NCBI RefSeq assembly: GCF_024508315.1
Contig: NZ_CP101987.1
Location: forward strand, 2,976,001 to 3,040,000
DNA length: 64,000 nucleotides
Source: Cellulomonas xiejunii
GTDB taxonomy: Bacteria > Actinomycetota > Actinomycetes > Actinomycetales > Cellulomonadaceae
Reading direction: 5' to 3'
Position numbers and translations under genes: made by a program. The notes under the pieces are model-generated. The model was not told where the DNA came from. It saw only the letters and a program-made list of their open reading frames with translations, and did not search any database. Below are positions 62,494 through 64,000 of the stretch, piece after piece. How positions within the stretch are numbered: position 1 is the stretch's first letter; each line of letters opens with the position of its first letter.

Positions 62494-64000
62494 TCAGAGG
62501 CCCTGCGCGACCCGGTAGTACACCTGGTTCCACCGCACCTGGTCCGCGAACCCACGACGCGTCGTGGACTCGTCGATGACCAGCAGCTCGGTGCGCGCCA
62601 GCTCGGCGAAGATCTCCCACGCCTCGATGCCCACGGCCGTGCTCAGCACCGTGTGGTGCGCGCCGCCGGCGGTCAGCCAGCACTCGGACGACGTCGTGAA
62701 GTCCGGGCGGGGCTCCCACACGGCACGTGCCACGGGCAGGTTCGGCAGGTCGGCCGTCGGCGGGACGAGGTCCACGACGTTCGCCGTGAGGCGGAACCGC
62801 TCGCGCATGTCGGCCATCGACACGACGACACCGGGGCCGGAGTCGGCGTTGAAGACCATGCGGACCGGGTCCTCCTTGCCGCCGATGCCCAGCGGGTGGA
62901 TCTCCACGCGCGGCTTCGACGTCGTGAGGGTCGGGCAGATCTCGAGCATGTGCGCGCCGAGGATCTTCTCCGCACCGGGCGTGAGGTCGTAGGTGTAGTC
63001 CTCCATGAGCGAGGCACCGCCGGGCAGCCCTGCACCCATCACCTTGGCGACGCGCACGAGGACGGCCGTCTTCCAGTCGCCCTCCGCGCCGAACCCGTAG
63101 CCCTTGGCCATGAGCCGCTGCACGGCCAGGCCGGGCAGCTGGCGCAGGTCGCCCAGGTCCTCGAAGTTCGTCGTGAACGCCATGGCGCCGCGCTCGGTGA
63201 GGAAGCCCTCGAGCGCGATCTCCTGGCGGGCGGCGTAGCGCAGCGACTCGTGGCGGTCGCCGCCGCGGCGCAGCTCGGGGACGACGTCGTACAGGTCCTC
63301 GTACTGCGCGACGAGCGCGTCGACGCTCGCGTCGTCGACGGCCTCGACCGCGGCGACGAGGTCGTTGACGCCCCAGGTGTTCACGGAGACACCGAGCCGG
63401 ATCTCCGCCTCGGTCTTGTCGCCCTCGGTGACGGCGACGTTGCGCATGTTGTCGCCGAAGCGCACGAGGCGCAGGTCCTGCGCGGCCTGCCAGCCGGCGG
63501 CGGCGCGCACCCAGGTGCCGATGCGTGCGGTGACGGCCGGGTTCGACACGTGGCCGGACACGGTGGTGCGGGCGACGCCCAGGCGCGTGGCGATGTACGC
63601 GTACTCGCGGTCGCCGTGCGCGGCCTGGTTGAGGTTCATGAAGTCCATGTCGATGCTGTCCCACGGCAGCTCGACGTTGGCCTGCGTGTGCAGGTGCAGC
63701 AGCGGCTTGCGCAGCAGGTCCAGGCCCGTGATCCACATCTTGGCGGGGCTGAACGTGTGCATCCACGTGATGACGCCCAGCACGCGGTCGTCGGAGTTGG
63801 CGTCCAGCACCGCACGGCGGATGGAGTCCGAGTCCTTGAGGACCGGCTTCCAGACGACCTTCGCCGGGACGTCACCGGACGCGTCGAGCGCGGCGGCGAC
63901 CTCCTGCGACTGCTCGGCGACCTGGCGCAGCGTCTCCTCGCCGTAGAGGTCCTGCGAGCCGGTGAGGAACCAGATCTCCTGGTCGGGGTAGGCCTTGCTC
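62494..64000 (-). CDS. araA: L-arabinose isomerase (5' end beyond the window)
   Basis: At least 502 residues, missing only the first few. It converts L-arabinose to L-ribulose in the cytosol. The visible N-terminus [21 protein letters not shown] is the araA signature, followed by [18 protein letters not shown] and [20 protein letters not shown] (metal-site and substrate region). Later come [12 protein letters not shown] with the catalytic Glu, and [10 protein letters not shown]. The length fits the family (about 500). No araB or araD is seen before the window ends. They may lie upstream. Confidence 0.97.
   Translation of the reverse strand, partial: SKAYPDQEIWFLTGSQDLYGEETLRQVAEQSQEVAAALDASGDVPAKVVWKPVLKDSDSIRRAVLDANSDDRVLGVITWMHTFSPAKMWITGLDLLRKPLLHLHTQANVELPWDSIDMDFMNLNQAAHGDREYAYIATRLGVARTTVSGHVSNPAVTARIGTWVRAAAGWQAAQDLRLVRFGDNMRNVAVTEGDKTEAEIRLGVSVNTWGVNDLVAAVEAVDDASVDALVAQYEDLYDVVPELRRGGDRHESLRYAARQEIALEGFLTERGAMAFTTNFEDLGDLRQLPGLAVQRLMAKGYGFGAEGDWKTAVLVRVAKVMGAGLPGGASLMEDYTYDLTPGAEKILGAHMLEICPTLTTSKPRVEIHPLGIGGKEDPVRMVFNADSGPGVVVSMADMRERFRLTANVVDLVPPTADLPNLPVARAVWEPRPDFTTSSECWLTAGGAHHTVLSTAVGIEAWEIFAELARTELLVIDESTTRRGFADQVRWNQVYYRVAQGL

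Overview
The window comes from a very GC-rich actinobacterial chromosome, most likely a Cellulomonas or a close relative in the Micrococcales. This is inferred from the strong G/C third-position bias, many GTG starts, a thrT-metT-rpmG block, the bS22/BldC-like pair, and menaquinone (not ubiquinone) biosynthesis next to a 14-gene complex I operon. No plasmid, phage, insertion sequence or CRISPR signature was seen. Almost everything is core genome.

Layout. 1-1.5 kb: a divergent MFS transporter / LacI-type regulator pair sharing a 16-bp perfect palindrome. 1.5-3.7 kb: two MaoC-fold dehydratase subunits, ribosomal protein L33 and tRNAs Met, Thr and Tyr. 3.9-8.1 kb: YajQ, HtpX protease, FprA-type ferredoxin reductase and a RarD-type transporter. 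8.1-10.5 kb: a zinc-ribbon/RDD/FHA membrane protein and a PP2C phosphatase. 10.5-29.9 kb: the respiratory core, all on the minus strand: menJ, nuoA to nuoN, and a polyprenyl diphosphate synthase. 30.1-43 kb: menG, a TRM11-like methylase, menF, an HtrA protease, menD-menC, menB, a DUF3048 lipoprotein and menE-menA. 43-48.8 kb: DUF4229 and PLDc_N small membrane proteins, the System II cytochrome c biogenesis operon (resA-ccdA-resB-ccsB) and a histidine phosphatase. 48.8-52.7 kb: MarR/YceI, Rex, a glutaredoxin, a HAD phosphatase and a GNAT. 52.7-59.5 kb: a GH27 alpha-galactosidase, bS22, a BldC-like HTH protein, an AcuC deacetylase, a Ktr/Trk potassium system and PPK2. 59.5-64 kb: envelope proteins of unknown role, including a proline-rich (D/E)PV-repeat protein, two very small ORFs and a lipoprotein, then the 3' part of L-arabinose isomerase.

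How the genes work together. The window carries most of the machinery of an aerobic menaquinone chain: quinone head-group synthesis (menF, D, C, B, E), prenylation (menA with the prenyl synthase), methylation (menG), side-chain saturation (menJ), the NADH:quinone oxidoreductase, and cytochrome c maturation. It also encodes the NADH/NAD+ sensor Rex, and a good match to a Rex operator lies immediately upstream of menJ-nuo. This suggests local redox control of the cluster.

Two sequence habits recur. Many genes have a TAnnnT -10 box exactly 6 or 7 nt before the start codon, which points to leaderless transcripts. Several convergent pairs end in a hairpin whose two arms contain both TGA stops. No clear new multi-gene defence or mobile system was found. 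The least explained part is the 59.5-62.4 kb envelope cluster.
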